Program-made: the position numbers and the translations under genes
NCBI GenBank assembly: GCA_947589405.1
Contig: CANQBT010000011.1
Coordinates: 1-26,320 of the forward strand
Source of the DNA: an uncultured Clostridia bacterium
Lineage (GTDB): Bacteria; Bacillota; Clostridia; Lachnospirales; CAG-274
Direction of reading: 5' to 3'
Length of the DNA stretch: 26,320 nt
Notes under the pieces: model-generated
Database searches by the model: none
What the model was told of the DNA's origin: nothing
What the model saw: only the letters and a program-made list of their open reading frames with translations
Part shown: one piece after another, positions 1 through 7,384 of the stretch
Numbering within the stretch: the stretch's first letter is position 1
Layout of the letters: every line of letters starts with the position of its first letter

Positions 1-88
1 AAAACTCTCAGCGGCTTGATTTGTTGCTATTCAGAATTTTGGGTGTTTTTTATTCTGCACTTTTATTGACAATTCCACAATATTTACC

Positions 89-281
89 TCTCCATCATAC
101 TGCGATGTCAGCACTTTGCCTTTGGCAAAGTCGACCTGACGGTCGTCCGATAAATCTTTCGGTGCAATGTCCCCCTCCCCTGATAGGGGAGGTTAGAGGT
201 GAGAAGGAAAAGGGACGCCTTAGGTTAACGTTCTGCAAATTTATTAATAATGTTAAAAAATTAGTATTCATAACTAACTAA
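89..281 (+). repeat. Hairpin-rich dispersed repeat, copy 1
   Basis: This is non-coding sequence made of stacked palindromes: ACTTTGCC/GGCAAAGT (113-131), GACC/GGTC (133-144) and CCTCCCCT/AGGGGAGG (174-192). Three blocks recur near 13.9-14.1 kb. A 26-nt block (144-169) is found exactly but inverted at 13882-13907. AGGGACGCCTTAGGTT (211-226) recurs at 14068-14083, and ATTCATAACTAACTAA (266-281) recurs at 14118-14133. The reading frame across 21-281 is explained by this repeat and has no ribosome binding site or recognisable domain. No transposase is attached, so this resembles a non-autonomous, MITE-like or REP-like element. Nothing was recognised in bases 1-88. Confidence 0.75.
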
Positions 282-295
282 GAAAGTAGGAGCAC

Positions 296-329
296 AAAAA
301 AACTGCCCCATCAAGCGCTCCTTTGGCAG
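296..329 (-). terminator. Probable terminator of the proS operon
   Basis: Read on the minus strand, CTGCC (329-325) and GGCAG (307-303) can pair around a longer partly structured loop. A run of seven T (302-296) follows. It lies about 36 nt beyond the stop codon of the minus-strand gene ending at 365. The stem is short, so the call is moderate. Confidence 0.45.
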
Positions 330-364
330 AGAGCTTAATGAGACAGCGTATCGGTATATTCCGT

Positions 365-799
365 CTACTTTTTATTAAGGGATCTGACTAATTTAATCAC
401 TATGAGCACAACTGTCAGAATGCCGGTGGCAGCACCTATAATAATAAGCAAAGGTAAAGGAAGTCTTTTGCTCTTAGGCTTGTCGTCCTGCCCTATTTCA
501 TTTACCGCTATATCGGCTACAAGTCCGTATACACCGCTTTCAAATGTTACTATATAATCGGATATTTCAATAGATACATTTGTTCCGTATTTTTCCCTTA
601 CGGACGAAATGATCTCGGGAGGTATCCTGCCTATTGTCTTTATGTTGTTTATAGGCTCGATATACTGTACCTCTATACAGTTTTCGGTTTCTGTATTCTC
701 ATTGGTGAGCAGAACGTCCTCTTCCGGGTTGATATTGGCAAGTATGGCTTGTATCTCCGGAGTATCTGTATTCTGTATTATAGCATTGAATATTTCCAT
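365..799 (-). CDS. Small membrane-anchored hypothetical protein downstream of proS
   Basis: A 144-residue protein that I do not recognise. Residues 1-110 are soluble and acidic, without cysteine clusters or known catalytic motifs. One hydrophobic segment lies at about residues 113-137 (a run of L, I and V after KSKRLPLP), followed by a short basic tail (KLVRSLNKK). No signal peptide precedes it, so a C-terminally anchored (tail-anchored-like) topology with most of the protein in the cytoplasm is the simplest reading. The start is supported by GGAGG about 6 nt upstream of the ATG at 799. The gene begins 45 nt after the proS stop on the same strand with no terminator between, so the two are probably co-transcribed. 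A terminator-like hairpin follows. Its function is unknown; a direct link to translation is not shown. Confidence 0.7.
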   Translation of the reverse strand: MEIFNAIIQNTDTPEIQAILANINPEEDVLLTNENTETENCIEVQYIEPINNIKTIGRIPPEIISSVREKYGTNVSIEISDYIVTFESGVYGLVADIAVNEIGQDDKPKSKRLPLPLLIIIGAATGILTVVLIVIKLVRSLNKK

Positions 800-844
800 A
801 AAATACCTCCATTCTGAAAATTATTGTATGAAGCGTATATCAGA

Positions 845-2278
845 TCAATATGCCTTGCCCCAGTATACCATAGTCTTTGCAGGCTTGCCGCAGCATACGC
901 ACTTGTCTGATATTTCTTCCTGCTCAAAAGGCATGCACCTTGATGTTGCGGTGGTCATTTCCTTTATTTTAAGCTCGCATTCTTCATCGCCGCACCACAT
1001 AGCCTTTATAAAGCCGGGCGTTTCCTTGAGTATCTTGGAAAATTCGTCCATATTTGTTGCCGTATATGTGTGAGCATCTCTGTGCTTCCTTGCCCTTTTA
1101 AGCATATCGCTTTGTATCGTGTCAAGAAGCTTCTGCACTTCTTCTGCAATATTGTCAAGGCTTACGGTCATCTTTTCTCCTGTGTCACGTCTTGCAAGCA
1201 CAGCCTGATCGTTTTCTATATCTCTGGGTCCCAGCTCTACTCTTACGGGAACGCCTCTCATCTCGTGCTCGCTGAACTTCCAGCCCGGTGACTTGTCGCT
1301 GTCGTCAAGGATCACTCTTGCCACCTCTGAGAGCTTTGCCTTTACCTCAGCAGCCTTTTCAAGTACCCCTTCCTTCTTCTGCATTATAGGCACTATGACC
1401 ACCTGATCGGGCGCTATTCTCGGAGGAAGCACAAGACCGCTGTTGTCGCCGTGTACCATTATAACGGCGCCAATTATTCTTGTAGACATGCCCCAAGAGG
1501 TCTGGTGTACGTACTGTAATTTATTGTCCTTGTCTGTGTACTGTATGCCAAAGGCATGGGCAAAACCGTCGCCGAAATTATGGCTTGTGCCTGACTGCAA
1601 TGCTTTGCCGTCATGCATAAGAGCCTCTATAGTGTATGTAGAGCGAGCTCCCGCAAATTTTTCCTTATCCGTCTTTTTGCCCTTTATCATAGGTATCGCC
1701 AATACCTGTTCGCAGAAGTCGGAATATACGTTGAGCATCTGTATAGTCCTTTCCTCAGCTTCCTCAGCTGTGGCGTGAGCCGTATGTCCCTCCTGCCATA
1801 AGAATTCCATAGAGCGCAAGAACGGTCTTGTTGTCTTTTCCCATCTTACAACGGAACACCATTGATTGTACAGCTTAGGCAGATCCCTGTAGGACTGTAC
1901 GATATTGGCATAGAGATCGCAGAAAAGCGTTTCTGAAGTAGGTCTTACGCAAAGTCTTTCCTGAAGCTTTTCTCCTCCGCCGTGTGTCACCCATGCCACC
2001 TCAGGCGCAAAGCCTTCAACGTGATCCTTTTCCTTCTGCAAAAGGCTTTCGGGTATAAACATAGGCATATACACGTTTTCCACACCTGTAGCCTTGAAGC
2101 GTGCGTCAAGCTCCTTCTGTATATTCTCCCATATAGCATAGCCTGAGGGCCTTAAAATCATACATCCTCTTACACTTGAATAATCTATAAGCTCGGCCTT
2201 TTTAACAACATCTGTATACCATTGAGCAAAATCCTCCTCCATTGAGGTAATTGCCGTAACCATTTTTTCCTTAGCCAT
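845..2278 (-). CDS. proS: Prolyl-tRNA synthetase (short, archaeal/eukaryal-type)
   Basis: Charges tRNA-Pro with proline in the cytoplasm. The 477-residue length, and the absence of the editing insertion seen in the roughly 570-residue bacterial form, place it in the type 3 ProS group shared by archaea, eukaryotes and some bacteria. Class II aminoacyl-tRNA synthetase motif 2 is visible around TRPFLRSMEFLWQEGHTAH (about residues 150-168), and motif 3 around GAVIMVHGDNSGLVLPPRIAP (about 270-290). The C-terminal region carries the cysteine set expected of its zinc-binding domain (CGDEEC, SRC, CVCC) and ends in a Tyr (WGKAY), as is usual for this subgroup. AAGGAG lies just upstream of the ATG at 2278, and a consensus promoter precedes it. 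It is the first gene of a two-gene operon with the small membrane protein at 365-799. Confidence 0.96.
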   Translation of the reverse strand: MAKEKMVTAITSMEEDFAQWYTDVVKKAELIDYSSVRGCMILRPSGYAIWENIQKELDARFKATGVENVYMPMFIPESLLQKEKDHVEGFAPEVAWVTHGGGEKLQERLCVRPTSETLFCDLYANIVQSYRDLPKLYNQWCSVVRWEKTTRPFLRSMEFLWQEGHTAHATAEEAEERTIQMLNVYSDFCEQVLAIPMIKGKKTDKEKFAGARSTYTIEALMHDGKALQSGTSHNFGDGFAHAFGIQYTDKDNKLQYVHQTSWGMSTRIIGAVIMVHGDNSGLVLPPRIAPDQVVIVPIMQKKEGVLEKAAEVKAKLSEVARVILDDSDKSPGWKFSEHEMRGVPVRVELGPRDIENDQAVLARRDTGEKMTVSLDNIAEEVQKLLDTIQSDMLKRARKHRDAHTYTATNMDEFSKILKETPGFIKAMWCGDEECELKIKEMTTATSRCMPFEQEEISDKCVCCGKPAKTMVYWGKAY

Positions 2279-2311
2279 ATTGATTCTCCTTATTTGATTT
2301 ATATACCATAA

Positions 2312-2340
2312 ATTTTAATACGTCACAGGTGATTTGTCAA
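2312..2340 (-). promoter_or_regulatory. Sigma-A-type promoter for proS
   Basis: On the minus strand TTGACA (2340-2335) and TAAAAT (2317-2312) are separated by exactly 17 nt, about 34 nt upstream of the proS start. The -35 is a perfect consensus and the -10 differs at one position. Confidence 0.8.
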
Positions 2341-2363
2341 GGTATTATTGGCTCCCGCCTTTA

Positions 2364-2392
2364 TTGACTTTTTGCGCTGTATATGGTAAAAT
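2364..2392 (+). promoter_or_regulatory. Sigma-A-type promoter for the kinase/binding-protein operon
   Basis: TTGACT (2364-2369) and TAAAAT (2387-2392) are 17 nt apart, leaving a 5' leader of about 60 nt before the kinase start. A perfect TATAAT at 2397-2402 lacks a matching -35. This promoter diverges from the proS promoter, with only 23 nt between the two -35 elements. Confidence 0.75.
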
Positions 2393-2459
2393 TTCATATA
2401 ATCGATAATATGGGTAATTTTCGTCCGCAAGGATATTCATCACTACAGGGAGAACAGGA

Positions 2460-5414
2460 ATGCTTATGAAAAAGCTAATAGAAAAACTGGGATTAACATT
2501 ACTGATATGTATAATATGCATATGCGCAGTATCAATAGGTATATTTTATATCAACTTTATTTCCGACCGCATATACAACGACAGCACAAGCCATCTTAGG
2601 GAAATATATGACCAGGTGAACCGTTCTTTTGGCGCCTATGTGGAAAAGAACTGGGGACTTCTGGAAAGCTGGGAGGATTATATAAGCTCCGATGAAGGCG
2701 CAGAAAGCAAGATCCCCTATTTTATATCTAAGGAACAGGACTACTGGGGCTTTACGGAATTTTATTTCATGGCGCCGGACGGAAAATGCATGACTCTCAG
2801 CGGAAATGCCGAGACTATGGAGCTGGGAGTGGACATTGACAATCTTATGGTGAAAAAACAGCCTATCATGACAAGCGAAACATTGTCAGACGGACAGGAG
2901 GTGACGGTATTTGCAGTACCATCCGAGCATAAGGAATATAACGGCTTCGGCTATGACGCCATTGCCATAAGCTATTCCAACGCCGATATGTCCAGCTCTC
3001 TGAATGTAGAAGCTTTTTCGGGAAAGGCCAGATGTTTTGTAATACACAATGACGGCAGCATACTGCTCTCTACACTTACAGGCGGCAATGTGTACGAAAA
3101 TTATATTGTATATCTTGATGCTGCTTCGGATCTGAGCGACAAGGCTGTTGAGCAGATAAAAAAAGATATGGAAAACGGAAACTCCGGGCTTCTTCAATGC
3201 AATATAGGTAAAGTAAGCTATTGCATACTATATCAGCCCGTAGGCTATCAGGACTTTTTCCTTCTCAGCGCAGTACCTCAAAGCGTACTCAGCGCAGGTT
3301 TTCTGTCAGTACAGAAAACAACATCAAATGTGATCATAGCCATTTCTGTGCTCATAGGCGCAGCAATAATAGTGCTTATAATAATGCGCAGCAATAAGCT
3401 TTCAAGAAAGAGCAAAACAGAGCTTCAATACAGAGAGCGTATGTTTGATGTGCTTTCAAACAGCGTAGACGATATATTTATAATGCTGGACGCTCAGGAT
3501 CAGAATGTGGACTATATAAGCCCCAATGTGGAAAGACTTATAGGCATTCCTGTAGAGGAGGCACGCAGCAATATAAAGGTACTTATAAAATGCGCCATAA
3601 CAAACGATATTATAATACCGAAGGAGGAGCTTGAAGCCATACCCCTTCAGGGCAGCATAAGCAGAGAATATGAATATATGCACCAGAGCACGGGAGAACG
3701 CCGCTGGTACAGAATGACAATGTATCATATGAGCATACAGGACGTGAAAAAATATATTTTTGTAATGTCCGACCGAACTCATGACAGACAGATGAATCAG
3801 AAGCTTCAAGAGGCTCTTACAGCCGCAAGAAGCGCCAATGAAGCCAAAAGCAATTTCCTTTCCAATATGTCTCACGACATACGTACCCCTATGAATGCCA
3901 TTGTCGGCTTTTCCGTACTGCTGGAAAAGGACGCAGACAAGCCCGAAAAGGTAAGAGAATACACAAGGAAGATAACGGCGTCAAGCCATCACCTTCTCAG
4001 CCTTATAAACGATGTGCTTGACATGAGCAAAATAGAAAGCGGCAGGACCTCCCTTAATGTAGAGCAGTTCAGTCTGCCTGAGCTTCTGGAGGAGCTTGGT
4101 ATAATACTTGTGCCTCAGGCAAAGGCAAAAAAGCAGAAATTCAGAATGCTTGTGCAGGGCGCACCTCCCGAAAGACTTATAGGCGACAAGCTCAGGCTTA
4201 ATCAGATACTTATAAATCTGTTGTCAAATGCCATTAAGTATACGCCTGACGAAGGCCGTATAGAATTTATCGTGCAGGAGATACCTCATTCCTCAGGGCA
4301 GTATGCAAAGCTCCGCTTTGCAGTTAAAGACAACGGCATAGGAATGAGCAGCGAATTTCAGAAAAAGGTGTTTGCGCCCTTCAGCAGAGAGATAAATTCA
4401 GTAACCAACAAAATACAGGGTACAGGTCTCGGAATGGCTATCACAAAAAATCTTGTGGACCTTATGGGCGGTATAATACAGGTGGAAAGCGAAACGGGAA
4501 AGGGTACCGTATTTACGGTGGAGCTTACATTTGCCCTTCCCGAAAAGGAAGAACAGGCAGAACAGCTTTCACAGAAAATAAAGCGTATGCTCATTGCAGA
4601 TGATGAAGAGGAAATATGTCTGGACATAAAGGAGCTTATGAAGGATACGGGCATCGAAATATACTATGAGACCGACGGTGCAGCAGCAGTAGATACGGCA
4701 GTACGTTCACACAACAAGGGAGAGGACTTTGACGTTATACTTCTGGATTGGAAAATGCCTAAAATGAACGGTATAGAAACGGCAAAAGCCCTTCGTAAGC
4801 AGCTGGGCACAGGCGTTCCCATACTTGTGCTCACCTCCTACGACTGGAGCGATATTGAAAAGGAAGCACGTCTTGCAGGCATAAACGCCTTTATGCCTAA
4901 GCCCTTTTTCGTTTCCACATTCCGTCAGGCAATAGAGCCCCTGCTCTCAGAACAGAAAAGCGAACCCGAGAATACGGCACCTTCCGACGAAAAAGTAATG
5001 GAAGGCAGACTTTTCCTTATAGCAGAGGACAATGAAATGAATGCGGAGATTCTTACGGAGGTCCTTGCTATGGAGGGTGTGGAATGTGAACTGGCTGCAA
5101 ACGGTCAGGAAGCCGTAAATCTGTTTGAAACATCAGAGCCGGGACATTACGACATAATACTTATGGACGTACAGATGCCTGTTATGAACGGCTATGAAGC
5201 AACAAGAAAAATAAGGAGCTCAAGCCACCCCGAAGCAAAGACCATACCTATCGTGGCTATGACGGCAAACACATTTGCAGAAGATGTACGCAACGCTATG
5301 GACGCAGGAATGAACGGCCATCTTGCCAAGCCTATCGATATGGAAGCCGTAAAGAATATGGTGGTAAAGCTTATAGGCACATCGGATAAAAATAATTCAA
5401 AGGAAGGCATTTAG
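2460..5414 (+). CDS. Membrane hybrid sensor histidine kinase with two receiver domains
   Basis: Signal-sensing kinase of 984 residues. Order seen: TM helix (about 11-33), an extracytoplasmic region of about 250 residues (Cache-like by position, not proven), TM helix (about 290-310), a PAS-like region (about 325-440), HisKA with phospho-acceptor His472 in MSHDIRTPMN, and HATPase_c with an N box near NLLSNAIKYTPDE and G boxes DNGIGM (624-629) and GTGLGMA (654-660). Receiver 1 has Asp714/715, phospho-acceptor Asp763 (LLDWKMP) and Lys814. Receiver 2 has Glu856/Asp857, Asp903 (LMDVQMP) and Lys957. No HPt or DNA-binding output domain is present, so a separate phosphotransfer or output partner is expected. 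AGGGAG lies 7 nt upstream of the chosen ATG; a second ATG two codons later is possible. The stop is 2 nt before the binding-protein gene, which implies translational coupling. Confidence 0.93.
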   Translation: MLMKKLIEKLGLTLLICIICICAVSIGIFYINFISDRIYNDSTSHLREIYDQVNRSFGAYVEKNWGLLESWEDYISSDEGAESKIPYFISKEQDYWGFTEFYFMAPDGKCMTLSGNAETMELGVDIDNLMVKKQPIMTSETLSDGQEVTVFAVPSEHKEYNGFGYDAIAISYSNADMSSSLNVEAFSGKARCFVIHNDGSILLSTLTGGNVYENYIVYLDAASDLSDKAVEQIKKDMENGNSGLLQCNIGKVSYCILYQPVGYQDFFLLSAVPQSVLSAGFLSVQKTTSNVIIAISVLIGAAIIVLIIMRSNKLSRKSKTELQYRERMFDVLSNSVDDIFIMLDAQDQNVDYISPNVERLIGIPVEEARSNIKVLIKCAITNDIIIPKEELEAIPLQGSISREYEYMHQSTGERRWYRMTMYHMSIQDVKKYIFVMSDRTHDRQMNQKLQEALTAARSANEAKSNFLSNMSHDIRTPMNAIVGFSVLLEKDADKPEKVREYTRKITASSHHLLSLINDVLDMSKIESGRTSLNVEQFSLPELLEELGIILVPQAKAKKQKFRMLVQGAPPERLIGDKLRLNQILINLLSNAIKYTPDEGRIEFIVQEIPHSSGQYAKLRFAVKDNGIGMSSEFQKKVFAPFSREINSVTNKIQGTGLGMAITKNLVDLMGGIIQVESETGKGTVFTVELTFALPEKEEQAEQLSQKIKRMLIADDEEEICLDIKELMKDTGIEIYYETDGAAAVDTAVRSHNKGEDFDVILLDWKMPKMNGIETAKALRKQLGTGVPILVLTSYDWSDIEKEARLAGINAFMPKPFFVSTFRQAIEPLLSEQKSEPENTAPSDEKVMEGRLFLIAEDNEMNAEILTEVLAMEGVECELAANGQEAVNLFETSEPGHYDIILMDVQMPVMNGYEATRKIRSSSHPEAKTIPIVAMTANTFAEDVRNAMDAGMNGHLAKPIDMEAVKNMVVKLIGTSDKNNSKEGI

Positions 5415-5416
5415 CA

Positions 5417-6691
5417 ATGAGAAAAAAATATCTTTTTATAATACTGCTTGCAATATTGGTCACATCGTGCAGTCTGTCTGAAAGCTCACAAGACGGTACA
5501 AAGAGCGTTACCCTTACATTGATGGGCAAAAAAAGCGATCTGGACAAAAGCTATATGAAGAGCATTTTCCAACAGTATGAAGAAAAGACAGGAAACAAGC
5601 TGGATATTATTTCCATTGAGGACGCAGAGTTTGAAACAGAGGCGGCAGAAAGATTTGACAAGGGAAATGTCCCCGATATATTCATGCATTTCCACAATGC
5701 AGACCTTGACCGCTTTGATGTGGACAGCAACTTTTATTACCTCAATGACGAAAAATGGACAGCGGACCTGACAGACGGAGCCAAAGCCTATTGTACAGAC
5801 AGCAGCGGCAGACTTCTGGGACTGCCCTTCTGGGAAAACTCGGTTTCAGGCTGCTATTACAATAAAACTATACTGAACGATCTGGGATTAAAGCCCGCAA
5901 CTACTCAGACGGAGTTTGACGTTTTGTGTCAGGCTCTTGCAGATACAGGATATACGCCTATATGCTGGCCTGCAAACGGCTGCTCATGGATGATACAGTT
6001 CGGCATGGACCCTATATTTGCCGATAATCCCGAACTGCTTGAAAAGCTCAATAAAAACGAGATAACATACTCCGACATACCTGAAATGACCAATATGGTA
6101 CAATGGATAGCCAACGCTGCCGAAAAGGGCTGGTTCGGAAATAACTATCCGGAATACGGCTGGGACGAGATAAGTCCTGTAATGGGTCAGGGACAGGCAG
6201 TAATGACATTTATATGGGACACTTGGTTCTATACGGATTATTCAAAGGAAAACAAATATACCATCGATGATTTTGCTCTTATGCCTGTATTTATGAATAC
6301 TGCCGAAAAGGGTACCTATGAAGGCGGCAATCTGAATATGATGATGGCAAACAAAAACAGCAAAAATATTGATGCTGTGCTGGATTTCTTGTCCTTCTGC
6401 GCTTCGGAGGAAAACTATAACGTTGCCTTTGACGGAATATCTACCGTCAACTGCTTTAAAAATCAGACCACAAATATACAGTCCGATATGGTGACTTCTT
6501 CAGAAAGATCCATAAAAGAAAACGAACGTGTTTCAACTGCCTCTTCCAGAATAATAGGCTACAGCGCAGATGAGGTCGCCGAAGCCATAAACAGTCTTTT
6601 ACACGGAAAGGTAAATGCAGAGGGCTGTGTAAAGCTTATGGACGAATACAGGATAGCGGCGGCTGCAAAGCAGGGTGCGGAAGGATTTTAA
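5417..6691 (+). CDS. Extracellular solute-binding lipoprotein (ABC type 1-like), no transporter nearby
   Basis: A 424-residue secreted lipoprotein. A basic, hydrophobic signal ends in a lipobox VTSC with lipidated Cys18. The mature part has the layout of family 1 (sugar-type) ABC solute-binding proteins: an N-terminal strand region (KSVTLTLMGKKSDLDKSY), PDIFMHFHN, a ligand-cleft segment GLPFWENSVSGCYYNK, WMIQFGMDP, and a late GQAVMTFIWDTW segment. The preceding kinase stop is 2 nt upstream and GGAAGG precedes the ATG. No permease or ATPase gene is found in the window, so instead of feeding an importer it may present ligand to the neighbouring kinase's external domain. That role is an inference from gene order. 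Alternatively it may share an importer encoded elsewhere. The ligand cannot be named from sequence. Confidence 0.88.
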   Translation: MRKKYLFIILLAILVTSCSLSESSQDGTKSVTLTLMGKKSDLDKSYMKSIFQQYEEKTGNKLDIISIEDAEFETEAAERFDKGNVPDIFMHFHNADLDRFDVDSNFYYLNDEKWTADLTDGAKAYCTDSSGRLLGLPFWENSVSGCYYNKTILNDLGLKPATTQTEFDVLCQALADTGYTPICWPANGCSWMIQFGMDPIFADNPELLEKLNKNEITYSDIPEMTNMVQWIANAAEKGWFGNNYPEYGWDEISPVMGQGQAVMTFIWDTWFYTDYSKENKYTIDDFALMPVFMNTAEKGTYEGGNLNMMMANKNSKNIDAVLDFLSFCASEENYNVAFDGISTVNCFKNQTTNIQSDMVTSSERSIKENERVSTASSRIIGYSADEVAEAINSLLHGKVNAEGCVKLMDEYRIAAAAKQGAEGF

Positions 6692-6706
6692 ATCAAATTT
6701 TAATTT

Positions 6707-6730
6707 TGCCGATGTTGACATAATTCGGCA
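6707..6730. promoter_or_regulatory. Operator-like inverted repeat over the -35 box
   Basis: TGCCGA (6707-6712) and TCGGCA (6725-6730) form a perfect 6-bp inverted repeat with a 12-nt spacer that contains the TTGACA -35 element. No T-run follows, so it is not a terminator for the upstream binding-protein gene. A repressor site is plausible. Confidence 0.4.
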
Positions 6731-6743
6731 TAGATGATATAAT
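6715..6743 (+). promoter_or_regulatory. Perfect-consensus sigma-A promoter
   Basis: TTGACA (6715-6720) and TATAAT (6738-6743) are separated by 17 nt, matching the housekeeping consensus at all twelve positions. It drives the DUF212 gene. The leader contains a small hairpin, CAGGC-GAAAA-GCCTG (6759-6773). Confidence 0.85.
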
Positions 6744-6810
6744 TTCATATGTATTTTTCAGGCGAAAAGCCTGCATCATAATATATAAATCCAAAATACA
6801 GGTGAAAAAA

Positions 6811-7254
6811 ATGATATATATACAGCAGCTTTTTGAAAACAAAGCAATTATTGCTTCTGTTATTGCGTGGGCTGTGGCTCAGATAATAAAAATAATACTT
6901 GATCTCATCTCCAACGGAAGCATTAACTGGAATCTCATATTCTCATCAGGCGGCATGCCCAGCTCACACAGCGCCTTCGTATGCGCTCTGGCTGTAATGA
7001 CAGGACTTAATCAGGGCTTTGACTCTGCTATATTTGCCGTGACGTTTGCCTTTGCCGCTGTGGTAATGTACGATGCTGCCGGCGTAAGAAGAGCTGCAGG
7101 CTCCCATGCAGTAATAATAAACAAGCTCATGGATAATTTTAATATAAAGCTGGACGAAAAGCTTAAGGAATTTATCGGGCACACTCCTATACAGGTAGGC
7201 GCAGGCGCCATACTCGGTATAGTAATAGCCATAATATATTACAATTTCATATGA
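6811..7254 (+). CDS. Divergent PAP2 / DUF212 (YuiD-like) membrane protein
   Basis: A 147-residue integral membrane protein of the divergent PAP2 superfamily (DUF212; B. subtilis YuiD). Visible signatures are GGMPSSHSAF (47-56), DAAGVRRAAG (88-97) and GHTPIQV (123-129), spread between hydrophobic helices, with a final helix before the C-terminus. By relation to PAP2 phosphatases it may act on a lipid or isoprenoid phosphate at the membrane, but the family's substrate is not established. I chose the ATG at 6811 because AGGTGA sits 5 nt upstream. A GTG at 6802 would add three residues but lies inside that ribosome binding site. It is a single-gene unit with its own strong promoter and terminator. 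Confidence 0.92.
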   Translation: MIYIQQLFENKAIIASVIAWAVAQIIKIILDLISNGSINWNLIFSSGGMPSSHSAFVCALAVMTGLNQGFDSAIFAVTFAFAAVVMYDAAGVRRAAGSHAVIINKLMDNFNIKLDEKLKEFIGHTPIQVGAGAILGIVIAIIYYNFI

Positions 7255-7266
7255 AATTAAAAAGAA

Positions 7267-7310
7267 CCGCCGCATTATGCTCCTAGATCATAATGCGGCG
7301 GCTTTATTTT
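7267..7310. terminator. Bidirectional rho-independent terminator
   Basis: A perfect 13-bp stem, CCGCCGCATTATG (7267-7279) with CATAATGCGGCGG (7289-7301), has a 9-nt loop and is followed by CTTTATTTT on the plus strand and TTCTTTTT on the minus strand. It ends the DUF212 gene and can also end the convergent sigma/anti-sigma operon. Between 7311 and 7384 there is only a GGGGACGGGGATC motif and a 6-bp hairpin (7362-7379). Confidence 0.9.
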
Positions 7311-7384
7311 GTCTGGGGACGGGGATCTTTTTATGTTTGGTAAAGCCGACCTAAGCCGTTCCACTCTGACGGAAGAGTGCAATA

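Noticed and set aside
21..281. 86-codon plus-strand open frame at the left edge
   Set aside because: It lies within palindromic repeat DNA, has no ribosome binding site, and its middle portion is a direct reading of the repeat hairpins.
609..1073. Plus-strand open frame across the proS region
   Set aside because: Antisense to the small membrane protein and to proS; no family features.
2279..2459. T-box leader for proS
   Set aside because: The promoter lies about 34 nt from the start codon, leaving no room for a T-box structure.
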